Source: Pseudomonas caspiana
Lineage (GTDB): Bacteria; Pseudomonadota; Gammaproteobacteria; Pseudomonadales; Pseudomonadaceae
Assembly (NCBI RefSeq): GCF_002158995.1
Contig: NZ_LOHF01000014.1
Span: 58,683-122,682 of the forward strand
DNA: 64,000 nucleotides
Reading direction: 5' to 3'
Below the pieces are notes generated by a model, which saw only the letters and a list, made by a program, of their open reading frames with translations, did no database searches and was not told the origin of the DNA. Of the stretch, positions 25,949 to 36,269 are shown piece by piece; the first letter of the stretch is position 1, and the number at the start of each line of letters is the position of its first letter. A program made the translations under genes and the position numbers.

Positions 25949-28252
25949 TTAGCGCGGAACTACAGGCTTACGCTTTGGCGGCTTGGGACCTTTGCCTTTC
26001 GCAGCATCCATACGCTCTTTGGCAGCCTGCCTGTTACGCGCCTCGGCGGCAGCCTTGGCTTGCTCGCGTTTGTCCCAAGGTTTGCTGCCGTCGCTGGCGC
26101 GAGGTGGCAAGCCGGTGTGCTGGGTGAGGATCCGTGTGGTTCCCTTGGCTACCTTATGGCTACCGGCGGGGGTCGAGTTTTTACGTCGGGCGCTCTGGTA
26201 ACTGTCGGTTGCAGGCTGATGTTGCGGGATCAACTGATCCTTGCCCGAGCCAATCAAGTCGGCGCGACCCATACGGATCAACGCTTCGCGCAACATTGGC
26301 CAGCCTTTCGGGTCGTGATAGCGAAGGAACGCCTTGTGCAGACGACGCTGCTCTTCGCTTTTCACGATGGTCACCGCATCGCTCTTGTAGGTGACCTTGC
26401 GCAGCGGGTTTTTGCCCGAGTGATACATGGCGGTCGCCGAGGCCATAGGCGACGGATAGAAAGCCTGCACCTGATCAGCACGGAAACCGTTACCCTTGAG
26501 CCACAGCGCCAGATTCATCATGTCTTCATCGGTGGTACCCGGGTGGGCTGCGATGAAGTAAGGAATCAGGTACTGCTCCTTGCCTGCTTCCTTCGAATAC
26601 TTCTCGAACATGCGCTTGAATTTCTCATAGCTACCAATGCCCGGTTTCATCATCTGGTTGAGCGGACCTTCCTCGGTGTGTTCCGGGGCGATCTTCAGGT
26701 AACCACCCACGTGGTGAGTCACCAACTCTTTAACGTACTCCGGCGACTCGACCGCGAGGTCATAGCGCAGGCCGGAAGCGATCAGAATTTTCTTCACGCC
26801 CGGCAAAGCACGAGCGCTGCGATACAGCTGAATCAGCGACGAATGGTCAGTATTCAGGTTCGGGCAGATACCAGGGAATACGCACGACGGCTTGCGGCAA
26901 GCGGACTCGATTTCCGGGCTCTTGCAGGCAATGCGGTACATGTTCGCAGTCGGGCCGCCAAGGTCGGAAATGACCCCGGTGAACCCTGGAACCTTGTCAC
27001 GAATTTCTTCGATCTCGCGAATGATCGACTCTTCAGAGCGGTTCTGAATGATCCGGCCTTCGTGCTCGGTGATCGAGCAGAAGGTACAGCCGCCGAAACA
27101 GCCACGCATGATGTTCACAGAGAAACGAATCATGTCGTAGGCAGGAATCTTTTCCTTGCCGTACGCAGGATGCGGGACACGTGCGTACGGCATGCCGAAC
27201 ACGTAGTCCATTTCTTCAGTGGTCATCGGAATCGGAGGCGGATTGAACCAGACGTCCACTTCGCCATGCTTCTGCACCAGCGCACGAGCGTTACCCGGGT
27301 TTGTTTCAAGGTGCAGTACGCGGTTGGCGTGAGCGTAGAGAACGGCATCGCCACGTACTTTTTCCACGGACGGCAAACGGATAACCGTTTTGTCGCGGGT
27401 CATGCGTGGGCTGGCCAGAATCTGTACGACCTTGGCCTCGTTCGGGTCTTCAACCGGGCCTTTTTCCTGCTCGATGGCGCAGGCCTGGGTGTCCTGGGTG
27501 TTCACATACGGGTTGATGATCTTGTCGATCTTGCCTGGACGGTCGATACGGGTGGAGTCCACTTCGTACCAGTCTTTAGGCGTATCACGGCGAATGAACG
27601 CGGTGCCGCGCACATCGGTGATGTCTTCAATCTTGTGGCCGTAGGACAGACGCTGAGCAACTTCGACGATTGCCCGCTCGGCGTTGCCGTACAGCAGAAT
27701 ATCGGCGCAGGCGTCGATCAGAATCGAGTTACGGACTTTGTCCTGCCAGTAATCGTAATGTGCAATACGACGCAGCGAAGCTTCGATGCCGCCCAGCACG
27801 ATAGGCACATGCTTGTAGGCTTCCTTGCAACGCTGGCTATAAACGAGACTGGCGCGATCCGGACGCTTGCCCGCCATGCCGCCTGGGGTATAGGCGTCAT
27901 CGGAGCGGATTTTCTTGTCCGCGGTGTAGCGGTTGATCATCGAGTCCATGTTGCCGGCAGCGACACCGAAGAACAGGTTCGGCTCACCGAGCTTCATGAA
28001 GTCGTCTTTGGACTGCCAGTTAGGCTGGGCAATGATCCCGACGCGGAAGCCCTGAGACTCCAACAGCCGGCCAATGATTGCCATGCCAAACGACGGGTGA
28101 TCGACGTACGCATCACCGGTGACGATGATGATGTCGCAGGAATCCCAGCCAAGCTGATCCATTTCTTCCCGGCTCATGGGCAGGAAAGGCGCAGGCCCGA
28201 AACATTCGGCCCAGTACTTCGGATAGTCAAATAACGGCTTGGCTGCTTGCAT
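25949..28252 (-). CDS. ygiQ: YgiQ-family radical SAM protein (UPF0313)
   Basis: A 767-aa protein. An N-terminal B12-binding-like region of about 300 residues ([16 protein letters not shown]) precedes a radical SAM core with the CX3CX2C cluster motif ([18 protein letters not shown], near residue 385-402). The C-terminal 60 residues are Lys/Arg/Pro-rich and disordered. The reaction is not established for this family. The start at 28252 ([19 protein letters not shown]) is the conserved N-terminus; an upstream in-frame ATG at 28363 adds unlikely sequence. It stands alone between palindromes, downstream of and co-directional with dnaB. Confidence 0.93.
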   Translation of the reverse strand: MQAAKPLFDYPKYWAECFGPAPFLPMSREEMDQLGWDSCDIIIVTGDAYVDHPSFGMAIIGRLLESQGFRVGIIAQPNWQSKDDFMKLGEPNLFFGVAAGNMDSMINRYTADKKIRSDDAYTPGGMAGKRPDRASLVYSQRCKEAYKHVPIVLGGIEASLRRIAHYDYWQDKVRNSILIDACADILLYGNAERAIVEVAQRLSYGHKIEDITDVRGTAFIRRDTPKDWYEVDSTRIDRPGKIDKIINPYVNTQDTQACAIEQEKGPVEDPNEAKVVQILASPRMTRDKTVIRLPSVEKVRGDAVLYAHANRVLHLETNPGNARALVQKHGEVDVWFNPPPIPMTTEEMDYVFGMPYARVPHPAYGKEKIPAYDMIRFSVNIMRGCFGGCTFCSITEHEGRIIQNRSEESIIREIEEIRDKVPGFTGVISDLGGPTANMYRIACKSPEIESACRKPSCVFPGICPNLNTDHSSLIQLYRSARALPGVKKILIASGLRYDLAVESPEYVKELVTHHVGGYLKIAPEHTEEGPLNQMMKPGIGSYEKFKRMFEKYSKEAGKEQYLIPYFIAAHPGTTDEDMMNLALWLKGNGFRADQVQAFYPSPMASATAMYHSGKNPLRKVTYKSDAVTIVKSEEQRRLHKAFLRYHDPKGWPMLREALIRMGRADLIGSGKDQLIPQHQPATDSYQSARRKNSTPAGSHKVAKGTTRILTQHTGLPPRASDGSKPWDKREQAKAAAEARNRQAAKERMDAAKGKGPKPPKRKPVVPR

Positions 28253-28379
28253 GTCGGAACCTACGTTTGCACGTTGGAAAAATCGCGGGCGCGGAATATA
28301 GCACAAATTTTGATCAAGTCCGACGGTAGTGGTCGGAATTGAGTGACAGGTGTGGCGACCCAATAGGGCTTAACCGTAA

Positions 28380-28472
28380 CCGTAGGACCGGCTTTAGCCG
28401 GGAGGGCGCTGGTAATCCGATAATTTTCCTTAGCCAGAAATACCGCTCTCCCGGCTAAAGCCGGTCCTACGG
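28380..28472. repeat. REP-like palindrome, family E
   Basis: CCGTAGGACCGGCTTTAGCC pairs with GGCTAAAGCCGGTCCTACGG, with GGGAG and CTCCC inside. It is the only copy of this family in the window. It lies 26 bp after the dnaB stop and before ygiQ, so it likely ends or attenuates dnaB transcripts. Confidence 0.92.
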
Positions 28473-28497
28473 GCGGTCGTCAGACACATCCCACACA

Positions 28498-29892
28498 TCA
28501 CTCATCTTCGAAGTTGTAACTGCCCGGCGCGAGGTTTTCAAAGCGGGTGTATTTGCCGATGAACGCCAGCCGCGTTGTACCGATTGGACCGTTACGCTGC
28601 TTACCGATGATGATCTCAGCAATGCCTTTATGCTCAGTCTCCGGGTGATACACCTCGTCCCGGTAAACGAACATGATGACGTCGGCGTCCTGCTCGATCG
28701 CTCCGGATTCCCGCAAGTCGGAGTTGATCGGGCGCTTGTTCGGACGTTGCTCCAGGGAGCGGTTGAGCTGCGACAGAGCAACGACCGGGCAGTTGAATTC
28801 CTTGGCGAGGGCTTTCAACGAGCGGGAAATCTCGGAAATCTCGTTGGTCCGGTTGTCACCACCGGAACCCGGAATCTGCATCAGCTGCAGGTAGTCGATC
28901 ATGATCAGGGCGATATCACCGTGCTCACGCACCAGACGCCGGGTCCGGGCACGCATCTCCGAGGGGCTGATGCCCGCGGTATCGTCGATGAACAACTTGC
29001 GTTCGTTGAGCAGGTTGACCGCAGACGTCAGACGCGGCCAGTCGTCATCTTCCAGGCGACCGGCACGGACCTTGGTCTGATCGATACGCCCCAGCGAAGA
29101 CAGCATACGCATGATCAGCGATTCACCTGGCATCTCCAGCGAGTAAACCAGTACCGCCTTGTCGCTGCGCAATACGGCGTTTTCCACCAGGTTCATGGCA
29201 AACGTGGTTTTACCCATGGACGGACGACCCGCGACGATGATCAAGTCGGCCGGTTGCAGGCCGCTGGTCTTCTCGTCCAGGTCGGTATAACCGGTGGAAA
29301 GTCCGGTAATAGCGTTATCAGTGTTGAATAGCGTATCAATACGATCGATGGCCATCGTAAGTAGATCGGTCACAGCGACTGGACCGCCCGTTTTCGGACG
29401 CGCTTCAGCGATCTGGAAGATCTGCCGTTCGGCCTCATCGAGAATCTCTTCGGCGTTACGCCCTTCCGGGTTGAACGCGCTGTCAGCAATTTCGGTGCTG
29501 ATGCTGATCAACTGCCGCAAGGTCGCCCGCTCCCGGACGATTTGCGCGTAGGCCTTGATGTTAGCCACCGACGGGATGTTTTTTGCCAACTCACTGAGGT
29601 AGCCCAGACCGCCCACTTGCGAAGTCTGACCTTCCTTTTCCAGCTGTTCGGCCAGGGTTACCACGTCGATCGGCTGGTTCTGATCAGCCAGACGTGCGAT
29701 GGCGCGGAAGATCAGGCGATGGTCATGTCGATAGAAGTCACCGTCCGACACCTGATCGAGCACGCGTTCCCAGGCGTTGTTGTCCAGCATCAGACCGCCG
29801 AGTACTGCCTGTTCGGCCTCGATGGAATGCGGCGGCACCTTCAGGGCAGCAGTTTGCAGATCATATTGCTCGGGGGCGGAGATATCGTTCAT
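28498..29892 (-). CDS. dnaB: Replicative DNA helicase DnaB
   Basis: A 464-aa hexameric helicase that unwinds DNA 5'-3' at the replication fork. The N-terminal domain (about 20-125) binds DnaG; the RecA-like domain follows, with Walker A AGRPSMGKTT at residues 221-230 and LIMIDYLQLM as Walker B. Full length, no intein. It follows the rplI terminator, so its promoter lies in the 50 bp before the start or it is expressed by read-through. Confidence 0.97.
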   Translation of the reverse strand: MNDISAPEQYDLQTAALKVPPHSIEAEQAVLGGLMLDNNAWERVLDQVSDGDFYRHDHRLIFRAIARLADQNQPIDVVTLAEQLEKEGQTSQVGGLGYLSELAKNIPSVANIKAYAQIVRERATLRQLISISTEIADSAFNPEGRNAEEILDEAERQIFQIAEARPKTGGPVAVTDLLTMAIDRIDTLFNTDNAITGLSTGYTDLDEKTSGLQPADLIIVAGRPSMGKTTFAMNLVENAVLRSDKAVLVYSLEMPGESLIMRMLSSLGRIDQTKVRAGRLEDDDWPRLTSAVNLLNERKLFIDDTAGISPSEMRARTRRLVREHGDIALIMIDYLQLMQIPGSGGDNRTNEISEISRSLKALAKEFNCPVVALSQLNRSLEQRPNKRPINSDLRESGAIEQDADVIMFVYRDEVYHPETEHKGIAEIIIGKQRNGPIGTTRLAFIGKYTRFENLAPGSYNFEDE

Positions 29893-29929
29893 GTCGACTC
29901 GAAATCAGGGATGGTAAAAACCATCGGTA

Positions 29930-29970
29930 CAGAAAGACAAAGGGCACGACCTGTAAACAGGATCGTGCCC
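29930..29970 (-). terminator. Intrinsic terminator of the rpsF-rplI operon
   Basis: On the minus strand GGGCACGATCCTG-TTTA-CAGGTCGTGCCC (29970-29942) is followed by TTTGTCTTTC. It lies 47 nt after the rplI stop. The stem is 12-13 bp with one unpaired base. Confidence 0.8.
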
Positions 29971-30016
29971 GATGTTAACCCTCTGACGAACAAGTCGCCA
30001 GACGATTACGTACTGC

Positions 30017-30463
30017 TTAAGCAGCCACCACGACAACGCGAACGGTTGCTTCTACGTCGCTGTGCAGGTGCACGGCTACGTCGAATTCGCCAACGTTACG
30101 GATGGTGCCGTTCGGCAGACGAACTTCGCTTTTTGCAACTTCAACGCCAGAGGCGGTCAGTGCATCAGCGATGTCGTGAGTGCCGATCGAACCGAACAGC
30201 TTGCCTTCGTCACCAGCGGTGGCAGTGATAGTCACTTCCAGCTCAGCCAGTTGGGCAGCGCGAGTTTCGGCAGAAGCTTTTTTGTCTGCAGCCAGTTTTT
30301 CCAGCTCGGCACGACGCTCTTCGAACGCAGCAATGTTAGCAGCGGTCGCAGCGGTAGCTTTGCCGTAAGGCAGCAGGTAGTTACGACCGTAACCGGCCTT
30401 AACATTTACTTTGTCGCCCAGGTTGCCCAGGTTAGCGACTTTTTCCAGAAGGATCAGTTGCAT
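30017..30463 (-). CDS. rplI: 50S ribosomal protein bL9
   Basis: A 148-aa protein opening [19 protein letters not shown], the standard bL9 N-terminal domain. The connecting helix (about 41-75) and C-terminal rRNA-binding domain are complete. It is the last gene of rpsF-rpsR-DUF2232-rplI, followed by a terminator. Confidence 0.98.
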   Translation of the reverse strand: MQLILLEKVANLGNLGDKVNVKAGYGRNYLLPYGKATAATAANIAAFEERRAELEKLAADKKASAETRAAQLAELEVTITATAGDEGKLFGSIGTHDIADALTASGVEVAKSEVRLPNGTIRNVGEFDVAVHLHSDVEATVRVVVVAA

Positions 30464-30482
30464 GTGAAAATCCTCTTAACTT

Positions 30483-31373
30483 TTAACCTTCACCGTTCGC
30501 GCTATCGGAGTCTTTCGATCCCAGACGACCGCGAAAATCAATCAGGCTGTCGACAATGGCAATAACCACAAGCAACGGACCTATCAGGTGCATGAATGGC
30601 ACCAGCGTGACGTACATCCCCACCAACCAGAAATTGGCCAGTTTTTTTTGCGCCACCAGCCCATGAATCAAGGCTAGCCCGGCGAAGGCCAACGGTACGC
30701 TCAGCAACGGCAACAGAACCAACATTTGTACGCCAAGCATCGGCCCTACAAACATCGCTGCCAGCAGCGATAACGCCAGCCCTTTAGGGATTCTGATCTG
30801 ACGAAATTCGCGACCAAAACCACCGGGGTTGTACAACAGCGCCTGCCAATAGCGCCCAAGAATCAGGCACAACACACTGAAAACCTGCAACGTAACCGCT
30901 ATTGAACCGATGATCAGAGGCGGAATCAGTGAAGCGAAGGTAACTCGCTGGTCTGCCGAGAGTTTCTCGTAGACCTCACCGAAAGCCTGAGGCATGAGTT
31001 TCTCGAACTCCTGACTCAAACTGTCAACCATGGAGCTGAACACCGTTCCAAGGCTCACTGCACACAACAACCCGACTACCACGCTGACCAGCAGCACGCG
31101 ATTCCAGGTGTGGCCTGCGCGTAAAACCAGCGCCAGACCACAAGCCCCCAGCAACACTAACAGTGCACTGGGATCCTTCTGGAAGTACCAGCAAACCAAC
31201 GCTGAAAGCACTCCCACACCAATGACGCCAATGGCGTCCGAACCGCGCCGCAGTAGCACAAGACTAGCTGCGGCGGCACTCACACAGTACAACAGCGGCA
31301 ATGCCGCAAATCCGGCCACAACCAGCATGGCCTGCAAACGTCCCCGCATGATGAATTCAGCCAAGGCGCGCAT
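30483..31373 (-). CDS. DUF2232 family membrane protein
   Basis: A 296-aa inner-membrane protein with about eight hydrophobic segments and a short hydrophilic C-terminal tail. The family is found in several bacterial phyla and its function is not established. In pseudomonads it sits inside the ribosomal-protein operon between rpsR and rplI, as here, 19 bp before rplI. Conserved position suggests steady expression with ribosomal proteins. Confidence 0.9.
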   Translation of the reverse strand: MRALAEFIMRGRLQAMLVVAGFAALPLLYCVSAAAASLVLLRRGSDAIGVIGVGVLSALVCWYFQKDPSALLVLLGACGLALVLRAGHTWNRVLLVSVVVGLLCAVSLGTVFSSMVDSLSQEFEKLMPQAFGEVYEKLSADQRVTFASLIPPLIIGSIAVTLQVFSVLCLILGRYWQALLYNPGGFGREFRQIRIPKGLALSLLAAMFVGPMLGVQMLVLLPLLSVPLAFAGLALIHGLVAQKKLANFWLVGMYVTLVPFMHLIGPLLVVIAIVDSLIDFRGRLGSKDSDSANGEG

Positions 31374-31410
31374 GCATTAGATCCCTTACTACTTTGTCGA
31401 CTGCCCGGTC

Positions 31411-31641
31411 TCAGCGGCCGTGGCTGTCGGTGTAGGCCAGCAGGGCCAGGAAGCGGGCACGCTTGATAGCGGTGGCCAGCTGACGCTGATAACGTGCTTT
31501 GGTACCAGTGATACGGCTTGGAACGATTTTGCCGGTCTCGGATACGTATGCTTTCAGAGTGTTGAGATCTTTGTAATCGATCTCTTTCACGTCTTCAGCG
31601 GTGAAGCGGCAGAATTTACGACGACGGAAGAAACGTGCCAT
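31411..31641 (-). CDS. rpsR: 30S ribosomal protein bS18
   Basis: A 76-aa protein ([21 protein letters not shown]...) of standard length. It binds bS6 as a dimer before joining the platform of the 30S subunit. It lies 28 bp after rpsF. A single Cys in the N-terminus (KFCRF) is present, the usual zinc-free form. Confidence 0.98.
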
Positions 31642-31669
31642 GTGATTGGCTCCTTAAAAGGTCCGTGGA

Positions 31670-32095
31670 TTACTCGTCAGCGTTATCGCTGTTGTCGCTG
31701 TCATCACCATCAACGCCATCGGCGCTGTCGGAGTGCTCAGGACGGTCGCGACGCTCACGGCGCTCACTGCGGTTTTCTTCAGCCTTGAGCATCTCGGACT
31801 GGCCAGTTACGGCTTCGTCACGACGGATGACCAGGTTACGGATCACTGCATCGTTGTAGCGGAAGTTGTCTTCCAGCTCGGCCAGAGCCTTGCCAGTGCA
31901 CTCAACGTTCAGCATCACGTAGTGAGCCTTGTGAACATTGTTGATTGCGTAAGCCAGTTGACGACGGCCCCAATCTTCCAGACGGTGGATTTTGCCGCCG
32001 TCTTCTTCGATCAGCTTGGTGTAACGCTCTACCATGCCGCCGACTTGCTCGCTTTGATCCGGGTGGACCAAAAAGATGATTTCGTAATGACGCAT
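31670..32095 (-). CDS. rpsF: 30S ribosomal protein bS6
   Basis: A 141-aa protein opening [20 protein letters not shown]. The core of about 100 residues is followed by an acidic tail rich in Asp, Ser and Asn ([11 protein letters not shown]), longer than the E. coli tail with its added glutamates. First gene of the operon. AAGGAG lies 7 nt upstream. Confidence 0.98.
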   Translation of the reverse strand: MRHYEIIFLVHPDQSEQVGGMVERYTKLIEEDGGKIHRLEDWGRRQLAYAINNVHKAHYVMLNVECTGKALAELEDNFRYNDAVIRNLVIRRDEAVTGQSEMLKAEENRSERRERRDRPEHSDSADGVDGDDSDNSDNADE

Positions 32096-32104
32096 GAATG
32101 CTCC

Positions 32105-32160
32105 TTACGGGTTGTAGCCTGCCGCCAATAAGCGGTCAGACAAGGAGTGAATGACACTGT
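32105..32160 (-). promoter_or_regulatory. Possible bS6:bS18-binding leader of rpsF
   Basis: The mRNA leader can form a hairpin around CTGACCGCTTATTGGCGGCA, with CCG beside the stem, just before the rpsF ribosome site. In many bacteria the S6:S18 complex represses its own operon by binding a leader hairpin with a CCG bulge. The resemblance is by eye only. Confidence 0.3.
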
Positions 32161-32281
32161 TAGTCTTGCTCAGGGACAGGCACATGAGCGCCTGCCGTGA
32201 CAGCAAGGGGCGCAATTGTAGAGAAGGGGATGCAGAGGTGCAAGGCAATTGGTGAATATTTGAACAATTGCAGTAAAGCCT

Positions 32282-32368
32282 CTGCGGGAGCTGTCGCAGG
32301 CTGTGAAGATCCGAAGGACCGTCGTCGCGATTGAAGGCCAATCGCAGCCTGCGTCAGCTCCTACAGGG
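32282..32368. repeat. REP-like palindrome, family B (variant)
   Basis: CTGCGGGAGCTGTCGCAGGC pairs with GCCTGCGTCAGCTCCTACAGG. It lies 4 bp from the rlmB stop, between rlmB and rpsF, all on the minus strand, so it is likely the rlmB 3' hairpin. Confidence 0.85.
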
Positions 32369-32371
32369 ATA

Positions 32372-33133
32372 TTACTTCTTGGTGCCGGCCGCTTTCACAT
32401 TACGCTGACGCAACGCTTCAAACAGGCAAACACCGGTTGCAACCGATACGTTGAGGCTGCTGACGCTGCCTGCCATCGGCAGACGCACCAGGTAATCGCA
32501 ATGTTCACGGGTCAGGCGACGCATGCCCTTACCTTCGGCACCCATGATCAGAATGGTCGGACCGGTGAGGTCTTGCTGATACAACTCCTGCTCAGCCTCC
32601 CCCGCCGTACCGACAACCCAAAGGCCACGCTGCTGAAGCTTTTCCAGAGTGCGTGCCAGGTTCGTCACAGCAACCAACGGGATGACTTCAGCCGCACCGC
32701 AAGCCACTTTACGCACTGCAGGCGTCAGAGTTGCGGACTTGTCCTTGGGGACAACCACTGCCAGCGCTCCGGCAGCATCGGCAGTGCGCAGGCAAGCGCC
32801 AAGGTTGTGCGGGTCGGTTACACCGTCGAGCACCAGAATCAGCGGAGCGCCTTCGGTACGATCCAGTAGTTCATCGAGCATTGCCTCGCCCCAGACCTGA
32901 CTAGGGCTGACTTCAGCAACAACACCCTGATGCACGCCATCGACCCACGCATCCATTTCACGACGCTCGGCCTGGCCGATCGAAACGCGATTCTCACCGG
33001 CCAGCGCAACCAGCACTTGAACACGAGGATCGCTACGTCCCTCGGCCAGCCAGATTTGCTTGACCCGCTTTGGGTGGTGACGCAACAACGCTTCTACAGC
33101 ATGCACGCCGTAGATTTTTTCCAACGAACTCAT
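32372..33133 (-). CDS. rlmB: 23S rRNA (guanosine-2251-2'-O)-methyltransferase
   Basis: A 253-aa SpoU-type enzyme. An N-terminal substrate-binding domain (about 1-80) precedes the knotted SPOUT core with motif 1 NLGACLRTADAAGA, motif 2 IMGAEGKGM and motif 3 LPMAGSVSSLNVSVATG. It methylates the ribose of G2251 in the peptidyl-transferase P loop. Its ATG overlaps the rnr stop by 4 nt. Confidence 0.97.
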   Translation of the reverse strand: MSSLEKIYGVHAVEALLRHHPKRVKQIWLAEGRSDPRVQVLVALAGENRVSIGQAERREMDAWVDGVHQGVVAEVSPSQVWGEAMLDELLDRTEGAPLILVLDGVTDPHNLGACLRTADAAGALAVVVPKDKSATLTPAVRKVACGAAEVIPLVAVTNLARTLEKLQQRGLWVVGTAGEAEQELYQQDLTGPTILIMGAEGKGMRRLTREHCDYLVRLPMAGSVSSLNVSVATGVCLFEALRQRNVKAAGTKK

Positions 33134-35760
33134 GACTTGGCCTTAGGCTTGCGCGCCCCGCCGCTTTTCGCGGCTGGGGCCGAACCCGCTTTCGGCGGGC
33201 CTTTACGGTGTTTACTGGGTTTAGCAGGTCTGTCCGATGATGGCGCAGAACCGGCTTTACCGGACTTTCCCGACAATGCCTTGCTACCACCCTTCGCTTC
33301 AGCCAGCAGAGCCTGTTTCAATTCTCGACTTTTACGCACTTCAGCGTTTTTCGCTGCTGCATCACTAGGCCGATAGGCTTCAGGCTCCGCGCTGGCCTTG
33401 GCTTTAGCCTTGGCCGGACGCTTGCTCGGCGCACGCTCTGGAGCGGCGGCTTTTTCGACAGGCTGCGGTTCGGCGCCACGACGTTTGCGACCAATCGGTG
33501 CACTGATGGTTTTTTCGGCCATCTCGAAGTCGATCTTGCGCTCATCGAGATCCACACGCATAACGCGCACTTCAACCGTGTCGCCCAAGCGGAAGCTACG
33601 ACCGGTGCGCTCGCCCGCCAGGCGGTGATGCACAGGATCGAAGTGGTAGTAGTCGCCCGGCAATGCAGTGACGTGCACCAGACCTTCGACGTAGATATCA
33701 GTCAGTTCAACGAACAGACCAAAGCCGGTTACGGCGGTGATCACACCCGGGAAGGACTCGCCAACGCGGTCTTTCATGAACTCACACTTGAGCCAGTTCA
33801 CCACGTCGCGGGTGGCTTCATCGGCACGGCGCTCGCTCATTGAGCATTGTTCGCCCAACTGCTCGAGGATCGCCTCGTCGTACGGGTAGATACGCGCTTT
33901 CGGAATCGTCGCCCCGCCAGCACGACGCACATGCGGCGTGTCCTGCTTGGAGCGAATCACGCTGCGGATTGCACGGTGAGTCAGCAAGTCAGGATAACGA
34001 CGAATCGGCGAGGTGAAGTGGGTATACGCTTCGTAATTCAGACCGAAGTGGCCGTTATTGTCAGAGCTGTACACCGCCTGACTCAACGAACGCAGCATTA
34101 CCGTCTGGATCAGGTGATAGTCCGGACGATCACGTACAGTTTCCAGCAACGCCTGATAATCCTTCGGCGTCGGACCGTCTTTACCTTTGTGCAGGGATAG
34201 ACCCAGCTCACCCAGGAACGCCCGGAGTTTTTCCAGACGCTCAGGCGGAGGACCATCGTGCACGCGGTAAAGCGCAGGAATCTCGTGCTTCTTGAGGAAC
34301 TCGGCAGTGGCCACGTTAGCGGCCAGCATGCATTCTTCAATCAGCTTGTGAGCATCGTTGCGAGTGGTCGGACGAATTTCCGCGATCTTGCGCTCGGTCC
34401 CGAAGATGATGCGGGTTTCTTGCGTTTCAAAATCGATAGCGCCGCGAGTATGACGAGCGCCCAACAGCACCTTGTAAAGCGCATAGAGCTGTTTAAGGTG
34501 CGGCAACACTTCCGGGTATTCGCCCCGCAACTGGCGGGCGTCGCTGCTTTTAGGCTGTTCCAGCATTGTGCTGACCTTGTTGTAGGTCAGACGTGCGTGA
34601 GAATGGATCACCGCTTCGTAGAACACGTAGTCAGTCATCTCGCCAGACTTGGAGATGGTCATCTCACAAACCATGGCCAGACGATCAACGTGCGGGTTCA
34701 ACGAACACAGGCCGTTGGAAAGCTGCTCAGGAAGCATCGGCACAACGCGCTCGGGGAAGTACACCGAGTTGCCACGCACTTGCGACTCAGCATCCAGTGC
34801 CGAGCCGATCTTCACGTAGCTCGATACGTCAGCGATGGCTACGTAGAGCTTCCAGCCGCCCGAGAACAAACGCAATTTGCCGGGTTTGGCTTCGCAATAA
34901 ACCGCGTCGTCGAAGTCGCGAGCATCTTCACCGTCGATGGTAACGAACGGCAGATGACGCAAGTCGACGCGATTTTCTTTGTCTTTTTCTTCAACTTCCG
35001 GCTTGAGCTTGGCGGCTTCTTTCAGCACGGCCTCAGGCCAGACGTGAGGAATATCATAGGTGCGCAACGCGACATCGATTTCCATGCCGGGCGCCATGTA
35101 GTTGCCAACGACTTCGACGATATCGCCCTGAGGCTGGAAGCGCGGAGTCGGCCAGTGGGTGATTTTCACCTCGACGAACTGACCGATCTTCGCGTTGTTA
35201 TTACGCCCCGGAGTGACCAGCACTTCCTGCTGGATTTTTGGATTGTCTGGAATGACAAAACCAATACCGCTCTCTTCGAAGTAACGACCGACCACCGTTT
35301 CATGGGCGCGAGAAATCACTTCGACGATAACGCCTTCACGACGACCGCGACGGTCCAGGCCGGAAACGCGCGCCAGAGCACGGTCACCATCGAACACCAG
35401 ACGCATCTGGGCCGGACTCATGAACAGGTCATCGCTGCCATCGTCAGGTACCAGGAAGCCGAAACCGTCACGATGCCCGGAGATACGTCCCAGGATGAGG
35501 TCCAGCTTGTCCACCGGGGCATAAGTGCCACGACGGGTGTAGATCAATTGCGCGTCGCGTTCCATGGCTCGCAAACGGCGGCGCAGGGCTTCGAACTGAT
35601 CTTCAGTTGTCAGGCCAAATTCTTCCACCAGTTGCTCACGGCTCGCCGGCGAACCGCGCTCGGAGAGGTGAGCCAGAATCAATTCACGGCTGGGGATAGG
35701 GTTTTCGTATTTTTCCGCTTCACGAGCGGCCTCGGGATCGAGGGACTGCCAATCGGCCAT
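33130..35760 (-). CDS. rnr: Ribonuclease R
   Basis: An 876-aa 3'-5' exoribonuclease. It has an N-terminal winged-helix (about 20-85), cold-shock domains, the RNB catalytic domain with the DGEDARDFDDAVY motif around residues 275-290 (four aspartates for metal), an S1 domain (about 640-725), and a long Lys/Ala/Pro-rich tail of about 140 residues. It degrades structured RNA and takes part in rRNA quality control. It starts 225 bp from the first tRNA-Leu, in the opposite direction, and is coupled to rlmB. Confidence 0.97.
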   Translation of the reverse strand: MADWQSLDPEAAREAEKYENPIPSRELILAHLSERGSPASREQLVEEFGLTTEDQFEALRRRLRAMERDAQLIYTRRGTYAPVDKLDLILGRISGHRDGFGFLVPDDGSDDLFMSPAQMRLVFDGDRALARVSGLDRRGRREGVIVEVISRAHETVVGRYFEESGIGFVIPDNPKIQQEVLVTPGRNNNAKIGQFVEVKITHWPTPRFQPQGDIVEVVGNYMAPGMEIDVALRTYDIPHVWPEAVLKEAAKLKPEVEEKDKENRVDLRHLPFVTIDGEDARDFDDAVYCEAKPGKLRLFSGGWKLYVAIADVSSYVKIGSALDAESQVRGNSVYFPERVVPMLPEQLSNGLCSLNPHVDRLAMVCEMTISKSGEMTDYVFYEAVIHSHARLTYNKVSTMLEQPKSSDARQLRGEYPEVLPHLKQLYALYKVLLGARHTRGAIDFETQETRIIFGTERKIAEIRPTTRNDAHKLIEECMLAANVATAEFLKKHEIPALYRVHDGPPPERLEKLRAFLGELGLSLHKGKDGPTPKDYQALLETVRDRPDYHLIQTVMLRSLSQAVYSSDNNGHFGLNYEAYTHFTSPIRRYPDLLTHRAIRSVIRSKQDTPHVRRAGGATIPKARIYPYDEAILEQLGEQCSMSERRADEATRDVVNWLKCEFMKDRVGESFPGVITAVTGFGLFVELTDIYVEGLVHVTALPGDYYHFDPVHHRLAGERTGRSFRLGDTVEVRVMRVDLDERKIDFEMAEKTISAPIGRKRRGAEPQPVEKAAAPERAPSKRPAKAKAKASAEPEAYRPSDAAAKNAEVRKSRELKQALLAEAKGGSKALSGKSGKAGSAPSSDRPAKPSKHRKGPPKAGSAPAAKSGGARKPKAKS

Positions 35761-35922
35761 TAGATAGTTTTCACCTTGTCTATATGCGGGCTAGTTTGGC
35801 ATACACCTATTGAAACGGGAAATTTCAGACTCCAACAGCGCCTGAAAAACCTGTGACAAGACGCAAAAGAGCCCCGGAATACGCCGCCTGCGAAATTTTT
35901 CAGATTTTTTTCGCCACGGGGG

Positions 35923-35951
35923 TTTACAGTGTAAAAAGCGCTCCGTATAGT
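35923..35951 (+). promoter_or_regulatory. Sigma-70 promoter of the first tRNA-Leu
   Basis: TTTACA (35923-35928) and TATAGT (35946-35951) are 17 bp apart, followed by GCGCGCC, a GC-rich discriminator typical of stringently controlled stable-RNA promoters. Confidence 0.85.
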
Positions 35952-35985
35952 GCGCGCCATCGACAGGCAGACGCTTGTCGGTACT

Positions 35986-36072
35986 GCCCAGATGGTGAAA
36001 TTGGTAGACACGCCAGCTTCAGGTGCTGGTGACCGCAAGGTCGTGGAAGTTCGAGTCTTCTTCTGGGCACCA
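35986..36072 (+). tRNA. tRNA-Leu (anticodon CAG), copy 1
   Basis: An 87-nt class II tRNA with encoded CCA. Acceptor stem GCCCAGA pairs with TCTGGGC. The anticodon arm is CCAGC-TTCAGGT-GCTGG with anticodon CAG, reading CUG. The long variable arm TGACCGCAAGGTCGTG-type stem and the T arm GTTCGAGTC are present. Confidence 0.97.
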
Positions 36073-36110
36073 ATTTCGAGTAGCAGATTGTAAAATCTAC
36101 TGACTCCCAC

Positions 36111-36135
36111 AAAAACCCGCGAAAGCGGGTTTTTG
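36111..36135 (+). terminator. Terminator after the first tRNA-Leu
   Basis: ACCCGC-GAAA-GCGGGT followed by TTTT, 40 nt after the CCA end. Confidence 0.88.
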
Positions 36136-36205
36136 CATTTCAGATTTTTGTTTTCTATTTTTATTCCCAGAAGCTGGAAAGCATTTATTAAAACCAAAAC
36201 AGGGG

Positions 36206-36234
36206 TTTACAGATCAAAACCTGCTCCGTATAGT
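36206..36234 (+). promoter_or_regulatory. Sigma-70 promoter of the second tRNA-Leu
   Basis: TTTACA (36206-36211) and TATAGT (36229-36234), again 17 bp apart, with GCGCTCC after it. Together with GGGGTTTACAG and CTCCGTATAGTGCGC it is a copy of the first promoter. Confidence 0.85.
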
Positions 36235-36269
36235 GCGCTCCATCAACGGCGTGCAACGCTGCTGATGCT

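Noticed and set aside
26060..28234. 724-codon open frame on the plus strand
   Set aside because: It lies wholly opposite the well-supported YgiQ gene; long antisense frames are common in GC-rich Pseudomonas genes, and its sequence is not protein-like (runs of His, Arg, Val).
34258..35763. 501-codon open frame on the plus strand
   Set aside because: It is opposite the rnr gene; no start signal and no family resemblance.
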